Assembly: GCA_021295815.1 (NCBI GenBank)
Contig: JAGWBQ010000011.1
Span: 32,378-96,377 of the forward strand
Reading direction: 5' to 3'
DNA length: 64,000 nucleotides
Origin: Gemmatimonadota bacterium
Lineage (GTDB): Bacteria; Gemmatimonadota; Gemmatimonadetes; Longimicrobiales; Gaopeijiaceae
The position numbers were made by a program, and so were the translations under genes. Positions within the stretch are counted from its first letter, which is position 1; each line of letters begins with the position of its first letter. Shown here one piece after another: positions 50,827-60,037 of the stretch. Below the pieces are notes generated by a model. That model was given only the letters and a program-made list of their open reading frames with translations. It was not told the origin of the DNA and ran no database searches.

Positions 50827-53616
50827 TCAAATCCCGAGGGCGGCCTCGACGATCTGGCTCTGGTTGCCGGCGTGGGTCTTGACCTTGCCTTCGGAGGGAG
50901 AAGCGCGTTCGGGCCTGCTCGCGAACCCCAGCGACACCCCGTTCGGCAGCAGCCGGCTCAAGCGCGGGCCGATGAAGCCGAGGGCTCCCATGTTCGCGGG
51001 TTCCTCCTGGGCCCACACCACCTCCGTGAGTCTGGCATACTTGGCAAGGAGCTCCTTCAGCGCCGTCTCGGGCCAAGGGTAGAGGAGTTCCTGACGCACG
51101 ATCGCGACATGGCCCAACTCGCCGCGCGCCTTGTGGGCCTGAAGATCGTAGTAGAATTTGCCCGAGCAGAGAATCAGCTTGGTGACCTTGCCGGGATCGT
51201 TCACCGTCGGGTCGTCGAGAACGTGGCGGAAAGTCCCGCCGCACAGCTCCTCCACAGCCGAGGTGGCGGCGGGAAGCCGCAGGAGGCTCTTGGGCGAGAA
51301 GGCGATCATCGGACGTTCGGGGCGGCGTTTGGCCTGACGGCGGAGAAGATGGAAGTAGTTCGCCGGAGTCGAGGGAAGCGCGACCCGCATGTTGCCCTCC
51401 GCGCACAACTGGAGGAAACGCTCGATCCTCGCCGAGGAGTGCTCCGGCCCCTGTCCTTCGTAGCCGTGAGGCAGGAGCAGCATCAGGCGCGAGTACTGGC
51501 CCCACTTCGTCAGGCCCGCGCTCAAAAACTGGTCGATCATGACCTGGGCTACGTTCACGAAGTCACCGAACTGGGCCTCCCAGATCACCACGTCCTTGTC
51601 GACCGCCACGGAATATCCGTACTCGAAGCCGATGACCGCGGTCTCGGTGAGCGGTGAGTTGTAGGCCTCCAGCCGTGTGTCGGCGACCCCCTGAAGCGGA
51701 AGGCAGGTATCTCCGGTCTCGTAGTCGTGGAGGACGAGATGGCGATGGCTGAATGTGCCGCGCTGCGCGTCCTGGCCGGTGAGCCGCACCGGAATGCCGT
51801 CTCGGAGCAGGGAACCGAACGCCAGAGCTTCGGCGTGTCCCCAGTCGATCCGGGTCTCGGTGGAGAAGTCGCGGGTGCGTTTCCGGAGCTGCCTCCAGAG
51901 CTTCGGGTGCGGAGTGAAGCCCTCCGGCGTGCTGAGCGCGCTCTCGTTGATGGTCTCGAGCGAATCGAAAGCGACCCCGGTGTCGTCCGGCTCCACCGGA
52001 TCGCGCGCCTCGTCGTCGGGACGATCGTCCTCCACGGGACGGAACTCCTGCACATGCCGCTGCGCGTGGCGGAGCTCGTCGGTGATCTCCTCTTCGATCG
52101 CGCTCACGCCGGCGTCGTCGGTCACGCCCTCGTCGACGAGCTTCCTGGCGTAGATCGCCCGCGCCGTCGGATGCTCGGCTATCCGGGCGGTCTTGAGCGG
52201 CTGGGTGTAGGCCGGCTCGTCTCCTTCGTTATGCCCGTGCCTGCGGTAGCCGATCAGGTCGATGACGAAGTCTTCTCCGAAGCGCGCGCGATACATCATG
52301 GCGATGCGCATGGCGTCCATGCACGCCTCGGCGTCGTCGGCGTTCACGTGGACGACCGGAATGCCGTACCCCTTCGCCAGGTCGGAGGAGTAGTCGGTCG
52401 AGCGGGCGTCGACGGGATCGGTGGTGAAGCCGATCTGGTTGTTGACGATGACGTGAACGGTTCCGCCCACGTCGAAGCCGTCCAGGCGAGCCATGTTCAG
52501 CGATTCGGCCACCACCCCCTCGGCGGCGAAGGCGGCATCACCGTGGATGAGGAGGGGAATGACCGTCCGCCTCTCCCGCTCGTCGCTCGCGTCGTCTCCG
52601 CTCCACTGGAGAGCGCGCGCCATGCCGTTTACCACGGGGTTCACGAACTCGAGGTGGCTGGGATTGGGCGCGAGCCGAACCCGGATGCTCCCGGCACCCT
52701 CGAAGCTGCGGTCGCCCACGGCGCCGTGATGGTACTTCACGTCCCCCGAACCTGCGATGTCGAGCTGTCCGCCCTTGAGCGACGGGCCTTCGAACTCCGC
52801 CAGCAGCTCGCCGTAGGAGACGCCCACGGTATGCGTGAGGACGTTGAGTCGGCCGCGGTGTGCCATCCCAACGACCACCTCCCTGCCTCCGGCCCGCGCG
52901 GCTTCGGCGAGCGCGAGATCGAGCATGGGAACCAGAGCGTCCGTGCCTTCCAGGGAGAAGCGTTTCTGACCGAGGTAGGTGCGGTGCAGGAAGTTCTCCA
53001 GCCCTTCGGCCCGCGAGAGCCCCCTCAGCAAGCTTATCTTCTCATCCGCGTTCAGCTCGGGACGGTGTGCGCCCGAGTCCACTTTCGCCCAGAGCCAGCC
53101 CACCTTCTCCGGATCGTCCAGATGACCGAACTCGTAGCCGATAGTGCTGGCGTAGATGCTTCGCAGTTGCTGCATCGCGTCCCCGTCCCTCTCGTCCTCC
53201 CCCACGTCGTCCAGAAGGAGAGAGGCGAGCAGCGAAGTGCCGAAGAGAGCCGGGCTGAGGCGTTCGTGCGCGGGCGGATCGCTCCTGAGCGGGTCGAGGT
53301 CGGCGAGCCGGTAGCCGTGATCGCGAAAGGCCTGGAGGAGAGCGGCCGCCCTCGAGATCTCGGGAAGGATGCCGTCAATGCCGTCGATGGCCGGTGTATC
53401 GGGGATGGCCGCAGAGGCGGCGGGAGCGACGACCGCGGATCGCGCCCTGCTCGACCAGTCGGCCGGGACGAGGAGCCCCTCTGCGGCGAGACGACCGTCG
53501 GCGCTCTCGAATAGAGTCCGCCACTCGGGAGGCACTCGCTCCGGGTTGACGGCGTACTCGTCCAACATCAACTGGGCGTAGGCGAGGTTGGATTTGTCGA
53601 ATAGCGGCTCTGTCAT
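50827..53616 (-). CDS. sucA: 2-oxoglutarate dehydrogenase E1 component
   Basis: SucA decarboxylates 2-oxoglutarate and passes the succinyl group to E2 in the TCA cycle. From ATG 53616 the protein has 929 residues. Landmarks are the N-terminal E2-binding helix (NLAYAQLMLDEYAVNPERVP), VVGMAHRGRLNVLTHTVG, SGDVKYHHGAVGDR, HGDAAFAAEGVVAESLNMA, QIGFTT, the pyrimidine-domain DKDVVIWEAQFGDFVN, LLLPHGYEGQGPEHSSAR and LYPWPETALKELLAKY. Length matches the family. Genes for E2 and E3 are not adjacent. TAACTTTG on the same strand at 53697-53690 is a possible promoter. Confidence 0.95.
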   Translation of the reverse strand: MTEPLFDKSNLAYAQLMLDEYAVNPERVPPEWRTLFESADGRLAAEGLLVPADWSSRARSAVVAPAASAAIPDTPAIDGIDGILPEISRAAALLQAFRDHGYRLADLDPLRSDPPAHERLSPALFGTSLLASLLLDDVGEDERDGDAMQQLRSIYASTIGYEFGHLDDPEKVGWLWAKVDSGAHRPELNADEKISLLRGLSRAEGLENFLHRTYLGQKRFSLEGTDALVPMLDLALAEAARAGGREVVVGMAHRGRLNVLTHTVGVSYGELLAEFEGPSLKGGQLDIAGSGDVKYHHGAVGDRSFEGAGSIRVRLAPNPSHLEFVNPVVNGMARALQWSGDDASDERERRTVIPLLIHGDAAFAAEGVVAESLNMARLDGFDVGGTVHVIVNNQIGFTTDPVDARSTDYSSDLAKGYGIPVVHVNADDAEACMDAMRIAMMYRARFGEDFVIDLIGYRRHGHNEGDEPAYTQPLKTARIAEHPTARAIYARKLVDEGVTDDAGVSAIEEEITDELRHAQRHVQEFRPVEDDRPDDEARDPVEPDDTGVAFDSLETINESALSTPEGFTPHPKLWRQLRKRTRDFSTETRIDWGHAEALAFGSLLRDGIPVRLTGQDAQRGTFSHRHLVLHDYETGDTCLPLQGVADTRLEAYNSPLTETAVIGFEYGYSVAVDKDVVIWEAQFGDFVNVAQVMIDQFLSAGLTKWGQYSRLMLLLPHGYEGQGPEHSSARIERFLQLCAEGNMRVALPSTPANYFHLLRRQAKRRPERPMIAFSPKSLLRLPAATSAVEELCGGTFRHVLDDPTVNDPGKVTKLILCSGKFYYDLQAHKARGELGHVAIVRQELLYPWPETALKELLAKYARLTEVVWAQEEPANMGALGFIGPRLSRLLPNGVSLGFASRPERASPSEGKVKTHAGNQSQIVEAALGI

Positions 53617-53689
53617 GGTCCAGCACCGTTGTTGCGGGTATTCGGGTCCGACGGCGCGTGACGCACTTCTCACGGGCGCTTGGCCCCGT

Positions 53690-53697
53690 CAAAGTTA
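53690..53697 (-). promoter_or_regulatory. Candidate promoter element for sucA
   Basis: TAACTTTG on the minus strand is an exact TAnnTTTG match 74 bases before the sucA ATG. No convincing -33 partner is visible. The same sequence also precedes the divergent small Cys-rich gene, read on the plus strand as CAAAGTTA. Confidence 0.35.
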
Positions 53698-53719
53698 ACC
53701 TCTCGAAGGAGCGCGGACG

Positions 53720-53908
53720 ATGGGCGTTGCGTCGGGACTCTGCTCGGTGTGCGACAACTCGCGCCGGGTGGTCACCAAGAGAGGCGGAGTCTTCCGCCTC
53801 TGCAAGTTGTCGAAGACCGACCCGAACTTCCCGCGCTATCCCGTGCTTCCCGTGCTCGAGTGCAAGGGGTTCGAGAGAGCGTCGGAATCCGGGCGGTCGT
53901 CGGAATAG
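53720..53908 (+). CDS. Small Cys-rich protein, probable zinc-binding
   Basis: The 62-residue protein reads MGVASGLCSVCDNSRRVVTK, then FRLCKLSKTDPNFPRYP and LPVLECKGFE. The order C-x2-C, then a lone Cys, then a Cys-Lys-Gly end, with the 'TDPNFPRYPVLPV' core, looks like a conserved small zinc-ribbon family of unknown function. AAGGAG lies eight bases before the ATG. It is divergent from sucA and convergent with the aldolase-like gene. The conserved Cys pattern argues against a chance frame. Confidence 0.65.
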   Translation: MGVASGLCSVCDNSRRVVTKRGGVFRLCKLSKTDPNFPRYPVLPVLECKGFERASESGRSSE

Positions 53909-53940
53909 ACCGACCTCGTTCCGCTGTTCCGGCGAGTCTC

Positions 53941-54786
53941 CTACCTTCCCGCGGCCGCCCTGCCCAGCGTCACGGCCTCGGTGTCGCTTACGATGAAGAC
54001 GCGGAAGCCCTGTTCTATGCGGGCCGCGATGTCGTCGGCACCTGCGGTGATGCCGCAAGCCACTCCGTGGGCCATGCACGATGCCAGCACGGCCTGGATG
54101 GCTTCCTCCACGGCCTCCATGTCGCCCTCGTAGGCGCGACGCAGATCGCCCGGGCCCGCGAAGACGACGCTGGCACCCGCGGTCTGCACGATCTCGTCGA
54201 GATTCTCGATGCCTGCGCGGTCCTCGACGATAAGGAAATTGACCAAGGAGCCGGACTCGTCGTCGGGCCAGACGCCCTTGCCCATCGCGGATACCGCCGC
54301 CCGCGCGTCTTCCCCGGACTCGACATGCGGGAAGACGATGCCTGAAACGCCGGCGGCGCGCGCCTGAGCGACGCGGTCCGCAGCGGCGTCGGCGCCGTCA
54401 CGGACCGGAGGGATGCGCAGAATCAGCGGATGGGGCTCCATCTCTCCCGCTCCGTCGACGATGCCCGCCAGGTACTCCGTCATGGTCGGGATATCGAAAG
54501 GACCCGACTCCAGCGAGTAGAACACGAAGTCGAGCTCGCGATTTCCGCCCATGATCGCTCCCTGCTCGCGAGTCGAGGGACCGGGAAAGGCTCCGAAGAC
54601 CGCTTCGTCCGCAGCCAGGAGGGCGGGCAGACGGCTCGTCACAGTCGGCAGGTTCTCCGTGACCGGCTCGAGATCGGCCTCGATGTCGGTGTCGTCGGGA
54701 GGTCCGCAGGCCGGCAGCCACAGGAGGGTGGCCAGGCCGAGAAGCGAGGGTCGGGATCCGAGAGCGGACGGGAGAACCTTGGTCAT
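53941..54786 (-). CDS. Lipoprotein with an HpcH/HpaI aldolase-like domain
   Basis: The 281-residue protein begins with a lipoprotein signal (MTKVLPSALGSRPSLLGLAT, lipobox LPAC). The rest follows the HpcH/HpaI/citrate-lyase-beta TIM barrel: LDFVFYSLESGPFD, PLILRIPPVRDG, ARAAGVSGIVFPHVESGEDA, FLIVEDRAGIENLDEIVQTA, VVFAGPGDLRRAYEG and CGITAGADDIAARIEQGFRV. The usual catalytic pattern (Arg, Glu-x25-Asp metal ligands) is only partly recognisable: Glu in LIVED and Asp in GPGDLR remain. Normal members are cytoplasmic, so lipid anchoring outside the cytoplasm is odd. A duplicated 71-bp element lies 70 bp upstream. Confidence 0.82.
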   Translation of the reverse strand: MTKVLPSALGSRPSLLGLATLLWLPACGPPDDTDIEADLEPVTENLPTVTSRLPALLAADEAVFGAFPGPSTREQGAIMGGNRELDFVFYSLESGPFDIPTMTEYLAGIVDGAGEMEPHPLILRIPPVRDGADAAADRVAQARAAGVSGIVFPHVESGEDARAAVSAMGKGVWPDDESGSLVNFLIVEDRAGIENLDEIVQTAGASVVFAGPGDLRRAYEGDMEAVEEAIQAVLASCMAHGVACGITAGADDIAARIEQGFRVFIVSDTEAVTLGRAAAGR

Positions 54787-54855
54787 GGCGGTAGAAAGGT
54801 GGATCGGTGGGCGGCGAGGATGCCGCAGCGCGGCGATGTGTCGAGCCGCGTGGCG

Positions 54856-54926
54856 TCGACTCGACGGCCTTCCGAAGTGTAGCCCCCTTCAGGCTCCGGG
54901 AACAGTGCGGCTGTCTTCGTGTCCGG
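54856..54926 (-). repeat. 71-bp duplicated upstream element, copy 1
   Basis: Aligned without gaps to 56451-56521, 60 of 71 positions are identical by eye. On the minus strand it reads CCGGACACGAAGACAGCCGC at its start and contains TACACTTCGG (54881-54872). It precedes the aldolase-like lipoprotein gene, whose ATG is 70 bp away. Confidence 0.65.
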
Positions 54927-54945
54927 ATCGGTCGAACGCGTAGTT

Positions 54946-56295
54946 CTAGCGAACGGCTTCAGGTAGCCGCTTCACGACGATCGTGGGGACTTCGAATTCG
55001 TCCGTCTCGACGAAAGCGACGAGACCGCCGGGTCCGAATGCGCCGGGCATGGACGTCTCCTCCAGTGGGAACGTCCCCACGTACTCGCCTCCCGGCGCCA
55101 GAACATCGATCCATCCCTCGGCAGCTTCGTCCCCCTCCCGGTTCCGGTCGGCCAACCCTCCGAAGGAGTCGATTTGCGCCAGGGGGTCGCTTTCCCAGCG
55201 TTCCACCCAGATCGCCCCCTCCCAGGTCGTGCGAAGATCCCGGACAAGGGGCACTTCGGGCATGAACCTCGCATTCTCCACCATGTCGCGCATGCCGGCC
55301 ACCATTTGTTCCATCATGGCCGCCATCTGCTCACGGATCGCCTCCGGAACGTCGTTGCCCAACCCCGAGGTGGTGGTCTGCTCCTCGAAGGAAGACTCAA
55401 AGCCTTCCAGCGCCCGTGCCCGGGCGCGTTCCTCGAGTTGTTCGGTAACGGGCCGGGGATGCAGGGGCCGGCCGACGACGCGCGACGGGGCACTCGCCGT
55501 CCGGATCTTGACCTCGTACGCGGAGGAGTCCGAATACACCACCCCGCCGCCGGGGACGACATCGAACACCATGCGGGGCGAGAAGTAGATGTACGCGTCG
55601 CCGAGTATATCGAACATTTCCGAAGGATCATCGGCCTCCATCGTGACCTGCCGCTCGGGACGTGGTTCCCAGCCCTCCGCGAACGGAACTGCGGCCGCCT
55701 CTTCCCCTTCGTCGAGCGACACCCGGTAAACCGTCCGGTCTCCGGAGCTGACGGACGCTTCCCCTTGGCTGAAGCTCGCCGTAACACCTCGCGTCAGGAA
55801 CAACGTTACTCCCTCCCTCCCGTGGCGTACCCTCTCGGCGGAAGCCGTCTGGGCAGCATCCGAATCCGCAAAGCGGATCGCGCGCTCGAACGACCCGTCG
55901 GCGCCGAACAGGAGGTATGCGCGGTGTCCATCGTCGACAATCACGGCGCCACCCTCGGGACGGGCCACCATGTGCCCGACCCGCCGAAAGTCACCCGGGC
56001 CATCGCCCATGCTCCCGAACTCCGCCGTCAGGGCACCGGCCCCGTCGACGGCGACAATCCGCGTGGCGGACCCGGTCTCGTCACGAACGTAGAGCTGGCC
56101 GTGCGCATCGAAGCCCAGGTCCGCGATTTCGGTAAACGCATCCCACCCCTCCGCCTCGATCCCGCCGATCCGGTACACCTCCTCGAAGTCGGCCGTGAGC
56201 GGACGGTCCTCGCTCGGTCGTGAAGCGGACGACTCCCCGGTGTCGCCGCCACAGGCGGCCAGCAGGGTAGTGAACACGGCGCAACGGATTCTCAT
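54946..56295 (-). CDS. Beta-propeller lipoprotein of unknown function
   Basis: The 449-residue product begins [20 protein letters not shown], with a short signal and lipobox LLAAC. Repeated blade-like segments ([60 protein letters not shown]) suggest a six-bladed NHL-like propeller. A Met-rich helical insertion ([20 protein letters not shown]) interrupts it. No catalytic motif is visible. It stands upstream of the aldolase-like lipoprotein gene on the same strand, and both carry the duplicated 71-bp element, implying related control. Confidence 0.75.
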   Translation of the reverse strand: MRIRCAVFTTLLAACGGDTGESSASRPSEDRPLTADFEEVYRIGGIEAEGWDAFTEIADLGFDAHGQLYVRDETGSATRIVAVDGAGALTAEFGSMGDGPGDFRRVGHMVARPEGGAVIVDDGHRAYLLFGADGSFERAIRFADSDAAQTASAERVRHGREGVTLFLTRGVTASFSQGEASVSSGDRTVYRVSLDEGEEAAAVPFAEGWEPRPERQVTMEADDPSEMFDILGDAYIYFSPRMVFDVVPGGGVVYSDSSAYEVKIRTASAPSRVVGRPLHPRPVTEQLEERARARALEGFESSFEEQTTTSGLGNDVPEAIREQMAAMMEQMVAGMRDMVENARFMPEVPLVRDLRTTWEGAIWVERWESDPLAQIDSFGGLADRNREGDEAAEGWIDVLAPGGEYVGTFPLEETSMPGAFGPGGLVAFVETDEFEVPTIVVKRLPEAVR

Positions 56296-56450
56296 GGCTC
56301 AGCCTTCGGAGTCGGGTGCATCCCAGGGATTGTTGGACGTTCGCCGGACCGGTCCGGGTGCTCGGGAGCCGCACCTTAGGTGCCTGGAGCGCGACGCCGG
56401 CCCTCGGCATGGCGTGCGACCGCGCACGTCGGGCGTGGATTCTGTCGCCA

Positions 56451-56521
56451 TCGACCCGACGGCCCCCCGAAATGTAGCCACCGCCAAGCTCCGGGAAAAG
56501 TGCGGTTATCTTCGTGTCCGG
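56451..56521 (-). repeat. 71-bp duplicated upstream element, copy 2
   Basis: This is the second copy of the element at 54856-54926. On the minus strand it contains TACATTTCGG (56476-56467) and CTTTTCCC 19 bases upstream of it, a plausible -7 and -33 pair. The propeller lipoprotein ATG (56295) is about 155 bp downstream. The other side faces dapD. Confidence 0.65.
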
Positions 56522-56602
56522 CCTTGGCCGAATGGCCGCACCGTTTTCACATCCTTCCACTCGCCACACCTCTTCCCGTCTGGTGACGCGGACCACCTCC
56601 CT

Positions 56603-57442
56603 ATGGTCATGAAGCCGACCGATATCCGCAGCGAGATCGAATCCGCCTTTGGCGACGGCGGCGATCCTTCCCGCCACCGCGAGCTTTTTTCCGCCTTTCT
56701 CGCCCTTCTCAACTGCGGCGAGGTCCGTGCGGCGGAGCCTGATCCGAAGGCTTCGCACGGCTGGCGTGTGAACCGATGGGTCAAGCGCGGCATTTTGCTC
56801 GGTTTCCGGCTCGGCAAGGTCGAGGAGACCGCGATCGACGGGCTCTTCCGTTTTTCCGACAACGACACCTACCCGCCCAAGCGAGCGCCGCTCACCGGTG
56901 GAGTCAGGGTTGTGCCCGGCGGATCCGCCATCCGCGAGGGCGCGTTCATCGGGGAACGGGTCACTTGCATGCCGCCGATGTACGTCAACGTCGGGGCCTG
57001 GGTTGGGAACGACACCATGATCGACTCGCACGCCCTCGTCGGCAGTTGCGCCCAGATCGGCGAGCGGTGTCACGTCAGCGCGGCGGCCCAGATCGGAGGC
57101 GTGCTGGAACCTGTGGGCGCGTTGCCGGTGATCGTCGAGGACGATGTTCTGATCGGCGGCAACTGCGGCGTCTATGAAGGAACCGTCATCAAGCGCCGGG
57201 CGGTGATCGGCGCCGGGGTCGTCCTCACTCGGTCGACGCCCGTGTACGACGTGGCAAGGGGCGAGGTGCTCCGATCCGATCCCCTGGTGATTCCGGAGGG
57301 CGCGGTCGTGGTGCCAGGCTCACGTCCGATAAGCAAGGGGATCGGACGGGAATGGGGGCTCCACCTTCAGACTCCGGTGATCGTAAAGTACCGGGACGAA
57401 GGCACGGACTCGAGTACGAGGTTGGAGGAGCTGTTGCGGTAG
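56603..57442 (+). CDS. dapD: Tetrahydrodipicolinate N-succinyltransferase
   Basis: DapD adds succinyl-CoA to tetrahydrodipicolinate in lysine and diaminopimelate synthesis. The product has 279 residues from ATG 56603 (or 277 from ATG 56609). The N-terminal helical domain ([30 protein letters not shown]) is followed by the left-handed beta-helix with [20 protein letters not shown] and [11 protein letters not shown], then [20 protein letters not shown] and [14 protein letters not shown]. The match to E. coli DapD is close along its whole length. An upstream extension is open but lies in the duplicated element. No ribosome site is obvious. The methionine operon follows. Confidence 0.95.
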   Translation: MVMKPTDIRSEIESAFGDGGDPSRHRELFSAFLALLNCGEVRAAEPDPKASHGWRVNRWVKRGILLGFRLGKVEETAIDGLFRFSDNDTYPPKRAPLTGGVRVVPGGSAIREGAFIGERVTCMPPMYVNVGAWVGNDTMIDSHALVGSCAQIGERCHVSAAAQIGGVLEPVGALPVIVEDDVLIGGNCGVYEGTVIKRRAVIGAGVVLTRSTPVYDVARGEVLRSDPLVIPEGAVVVPGSRPISKGIGREWGLHLQTPVIVKYRDEGTDSSTRLEELLR

Positions 57443-57482
57443 AGGCGCTTTCCCGTCACTTAATCGCTGAAATCGCCGCCCC

Positions 57483-57509
57483 TTGACACCACGGAAAATC
57501 CTCTACAGG
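57483..57509 (+). promoter_or_regulatory. Promoter of the riboswitch-controlled met operon
   Basis: TTGACA (57483-57488) and TACAGG (57504-57509) are separated by 15 bases; counted from TTG alone the gap is 18. A transcript would begin near 57516, right before the first riboswitch stem. Confidence 0.5.
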
Positions 57510-57516
57510 TTTCCCG

Positions 57517-57688
57517 CACATCATCGAGACCGGCTGAGGGACAGGCCCTTGGAAGCCGGGGCAACCGGGATGTTCGCTCCCTGAGACGACATCCAGCGGT
57601 GCCAAGTCCTGCGCGGAGCGGAACCGAGGCTTCGCGGGAGATGAGAAGCGGGCGTGTAGCCTTCTCGGGGGGTACACGCTAGCTCATC
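57517..57688 (+). promoter_or_regulatory. SAM-I (S-box) riboswitch and expression platform
   Basis: The core GGCTGAGGGACAGGCCC, followed by GGAAGCCGGGGCAACC and later GGTGCCAAGTCC, matches the S-box consensus. P1 pairs TCATC (57521-57525) with GATGA (57640-57644). P3 pairs GGGATGT with ACATCC, and P4 pairs TCCTGCG with CGCGGGA. Downstream, the P1 3' strand GATGAG (57640-57645) can instead pair with CTCATC (57683-57688) around an inner GCGTGTA/TACACGC stem, a likely switching hairpin. It precedes metX and should lower expression when S-adenosylmethionine is abundant. Confidence 0.88.
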
Positions 57689-57722
57689 CGGGAGTTGGGC
57701 CGCTGGCCACCCTGGAGGAAAA

Positions 57723-58814
57723 ATGAGCTACTCCACCGCCGCGCGACGCAGCTTCGCTCCGCCGCTCCCGTCCAGCACGACCGGCACCGCGTCCATGCCC
57801 TTCGGCTGGGCGCCCAGGCTTCAGCCCGAGATGCGCGAGCCTTGGGAAGTCGCCTGGGAGTCCACGGGTCCGGAGCACGCGCCCGCGCTCTTCGTGCTCG
57901 GCGGCATCTCCGCAGATCGGCACGTGACCGCCACCGAGTTCGATCCTCGTCCAGGTTGGTGGAGCCGTCAGGTCGGAGCCGGGCTTACCGTCGATCCCGA
58001 GCGTTGGCGCATCGTCTCCATGGACTTTCTCGGCACGGAAGGGCCGGCGGGAGATTCGCCGCACCGGCTTCACCTTCTGCCTCAGGACCAAGCCGATGCC
58101 GTCTTCGCCGTTCTCGACCATCTCGGCGTCGAACGAGTTCACGCTGCGGTGGGAAGCTCATACGGCGGTTCGGTCGCGCTCGCGGCCGCCATCGCCCGCC
58201 CCGAGCGATTCGAACGGCTGATCATGCTCGCCGCCGCGCACCGCCCCCATCCGCATGCGACCGCCCTGCGACTCATCCAGCGGCGCATCGTCGAGACGGC
58301 CGTCGCCAACGGCTCGCCGGCCGAAGGGCTCGCGCTCTCCCGAGCCCTCGCTTTCACCACCTACCGTACCGCCGTCGAGTTCGACGACCGCTTCGACCAT
58401 CGGGCCGCCTGGGCCGACACGGCGAGCGTTTCCGGCACCCCGGAGTCGCCGGCGTTCGAGGTTTCCGGCTACCTGGACAACCGCGGAGCAGTCTTCGCCC
58501 GGTCCGTCGATCCGAACTCGTTCCTCTCGTTGTCGGAATCGATCGACCTTTGCGACCTCGACCCCAGCGAGCTGCACGTTCCCGCCTACCTGATCTCGTT
58601 CAACAAGGACACGCTGGTGCCGCCCTGGCTCGTCAACGAGCTGGAGGCGCGGGTGCCGGGACGTTGCTGCCACTTCAGGCTGAATGCGAAGTGCGGCCAC
58701 GACGGATTCCTGATGGGCGCCAGTGACCTCTCGGCGGCTCTGGCTGTATCACTAACCACGTGGCCCGAGAAGAAGCGCGCGCCGCGCATCTCCGGCCGAA
58801 GGAGGCAGTGTTGA
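57723..58814 (+). CDS. metX: Homoserine O-acyltransferase, MetX family
   Basis: The 363-residue alpha/beta-hydrolase activates homoserine with an acyl group for methionine synthesis. The nucleophile elbow GSSYGGSVAL (Ser), the Asp in FNKDTLVPPWL and the His in KCGHDGFLMG form the catalytic triad in MetX order. GSSYGG, rather than GGSMGG, resembles MetX variants that can use succinyl-CoA, so acetyl or succinyl use is open. GGAGG lies before ATG 57723. It is the first gene after the SAM riboswitch, and its stop codon overlaps the metB start. Confidence 0.88.
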   Translation: MSYSTAARRSFAPPLPSSTTGTASMPFGWAPRLQPEMREPWEVAWESTGPEHAPALFVLGGISADRHVTATEFDPRPGWWSRQVGAGLTVDPERWRIVSMDFLGTEGPAGDSPHRLHLLPQDQADAVFAVLDHLGVERVHAAVGSSYGGSVALAAAIARPERFERLIMLAAAHRPHPHATALRLIQRRIVETAVANGSPAEGLALSRALAFTTYRTAVEFDDRFDHRAAWADTASVSGTPESPAFEVSGYLDNRGAVFARSVDPNSFLSLSESIDLCDLDPSELHVPAYLISFNKDTLVPPWLVNELEARVPGRCCHFRLNAKCGHDGFLMGASDLSAALAVSLTTWPEKKRAPRISGRRRQC

Positions 58815-60037
58815 CCGTGACCGAGCATACCATCCAGACCGGGACCGTGCGCACCGGCATCGCCGACGACGCCCGCGGCGCGGTCATTCCGCCGCTCTAC
58901 CTGACCACCAACTTCCGCTTCGAGGAAATCGGGAAGGAGCCGGAGTTCGACTACACGCGGTCGAACAACCCGACCCGTCGCACCCTCACCGACCTGATCG
59001 CCGGGCTCGAAGGCGGAACCTCGGCGACCGCCACCTCTTCCGGGATGTCGGCGGTGACACTCGTCCTACAGCTGCTGAAGCCCGGCGATCTGGTGGTCAT
59101 GGCGCACGACTGCTACGGCGGCACCCTGCGTCTCCTCACAGCGCTTGCCTCCAAGGGTCACTTCGATCTCGTCTGCGGCGATCTCACCCGGGCGGACTCG
59201 CTGGCGTCGCTGCTCGAGCGAGAGCCCCGGCTCATCTGGGCGGAGACGCCCTCCAACCCGCTCCTGCGGCTGACCGATCTGAAAGCGCTGGTGGCGGGAG
59301 CGCGTGAGATCGATGCGATCACCGTCGTCGACAACACGCTCCTCTCGCCGGCGCGTCAAAGGCCGCTCGACTTCGGCATCGACATCGCTCTGCACTCGAC
59401 GACGAAGTTCATCAACGGACACAGCGACGTGATCGGCGGCGCGGTGGCGACGCGCTCGGCGGAGCTCGGCGAAGAGCTCGACTGGTGGGCGAACGCTCTC
59501 GGCATCACGCAGAGCCCTTTCGACTGCTATTTGGCCCTTAGGGGGGCCCGGACCCTCTTCGCCCGCATGAACCAGCACGAGGATAACGGACGCGCCATCG
59601 CCGGCGCCCTGCGCGGACATCCGGCGGTGACGGCCGTCCACTACCCCGGTCTCCCGGACGATCCCGGGCACGAACTCGCCCTCGAGCAGCAGTCGGGGTT
59701 CGGATCCATGGTCTCGTTCGAGCTCGCCGGCGGACGCGAGGCGCTGGACGATTTCACGGGCGGCCTGCGCCACTTCACGCTGGCGGAGTCGCTGGGCGGC
59801 GTCGAGAGCCTCATCAGCCATCCCGCGACCATGAGCCACGGTGCGGTCGAAGCTCGGGAACGCTCGGCTGCGGGCATCGAGGACGGTCTGCTCCGCATCT
59901 CGGCGGGGATCGAGGCGACCGAGGACCTGACCCGGGACATCGAGAGGGCGCTCGCTTTGGTCACCCCAGGGGTGACCGGCCCGCCGGCGGGAGCGAACTC
60001 CGATCAAGGCCGCAGCCTGACGGCTGCTGCGACATGA
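58811..60037 (+). CDS. metB: Cystathionine gamma-synthase
   Basis: The 408-residue PLP enzyme joins an activated homoserine with cysteine. It has TRSNNPTRRTL, SGMSAVTLVLQLLKPGDLVV, HDCYGGTLRLL, AETPSNPLLRLTDL, the Schiff-base Lys in HSTTKFINGHSDVIGG and FTLAESLGGVESLISHPATM, very close to E. coli MetB throughout. TTG 58811 overlaps the metX stop (TTGA) with GGAGG five bases upstream, so TTG is the probable start. Its 3' end overlaps metL by ATGA. A C-terminal tail of about 25 residues is extra. O-acetylhomoserine sulfhydrylase activity is the alternative. Confidence 0.93.
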   Translation: MTVTEHTIQTGTVRTGIADDARGAVIPPLYLTTNFRFEEIGKEPEFDYTRSNNPTRRTLTDLIAGLEGGTSATATSSGMSAVTLVLQLLKPGDLVVMAHDCYGGTLRLLTALASKGHFDLVCGDLTRADSLASLLEREPRLIWAETPSNPLLRLTDLKALVAGAREIDAITVVDNTLLSPARQRPLDFGIDIALHSTTKFINGHSDVIGGAVATRSAELGEELDWWANALGITQSPFDCYLALRGARTLFARMNQHEDNGRAIAGALRGHPAVTAVHYPGLPDDPGHELALEQQSGFGSMVSFELAGGREALDDFTGGLRHFTLAESLGGVESLISHPATMSHGAVEARERSAAGIEDGLLRISAGIEATEDLTRDIERALALVTPGVTGPPAGANSDQGRSLTAAAT

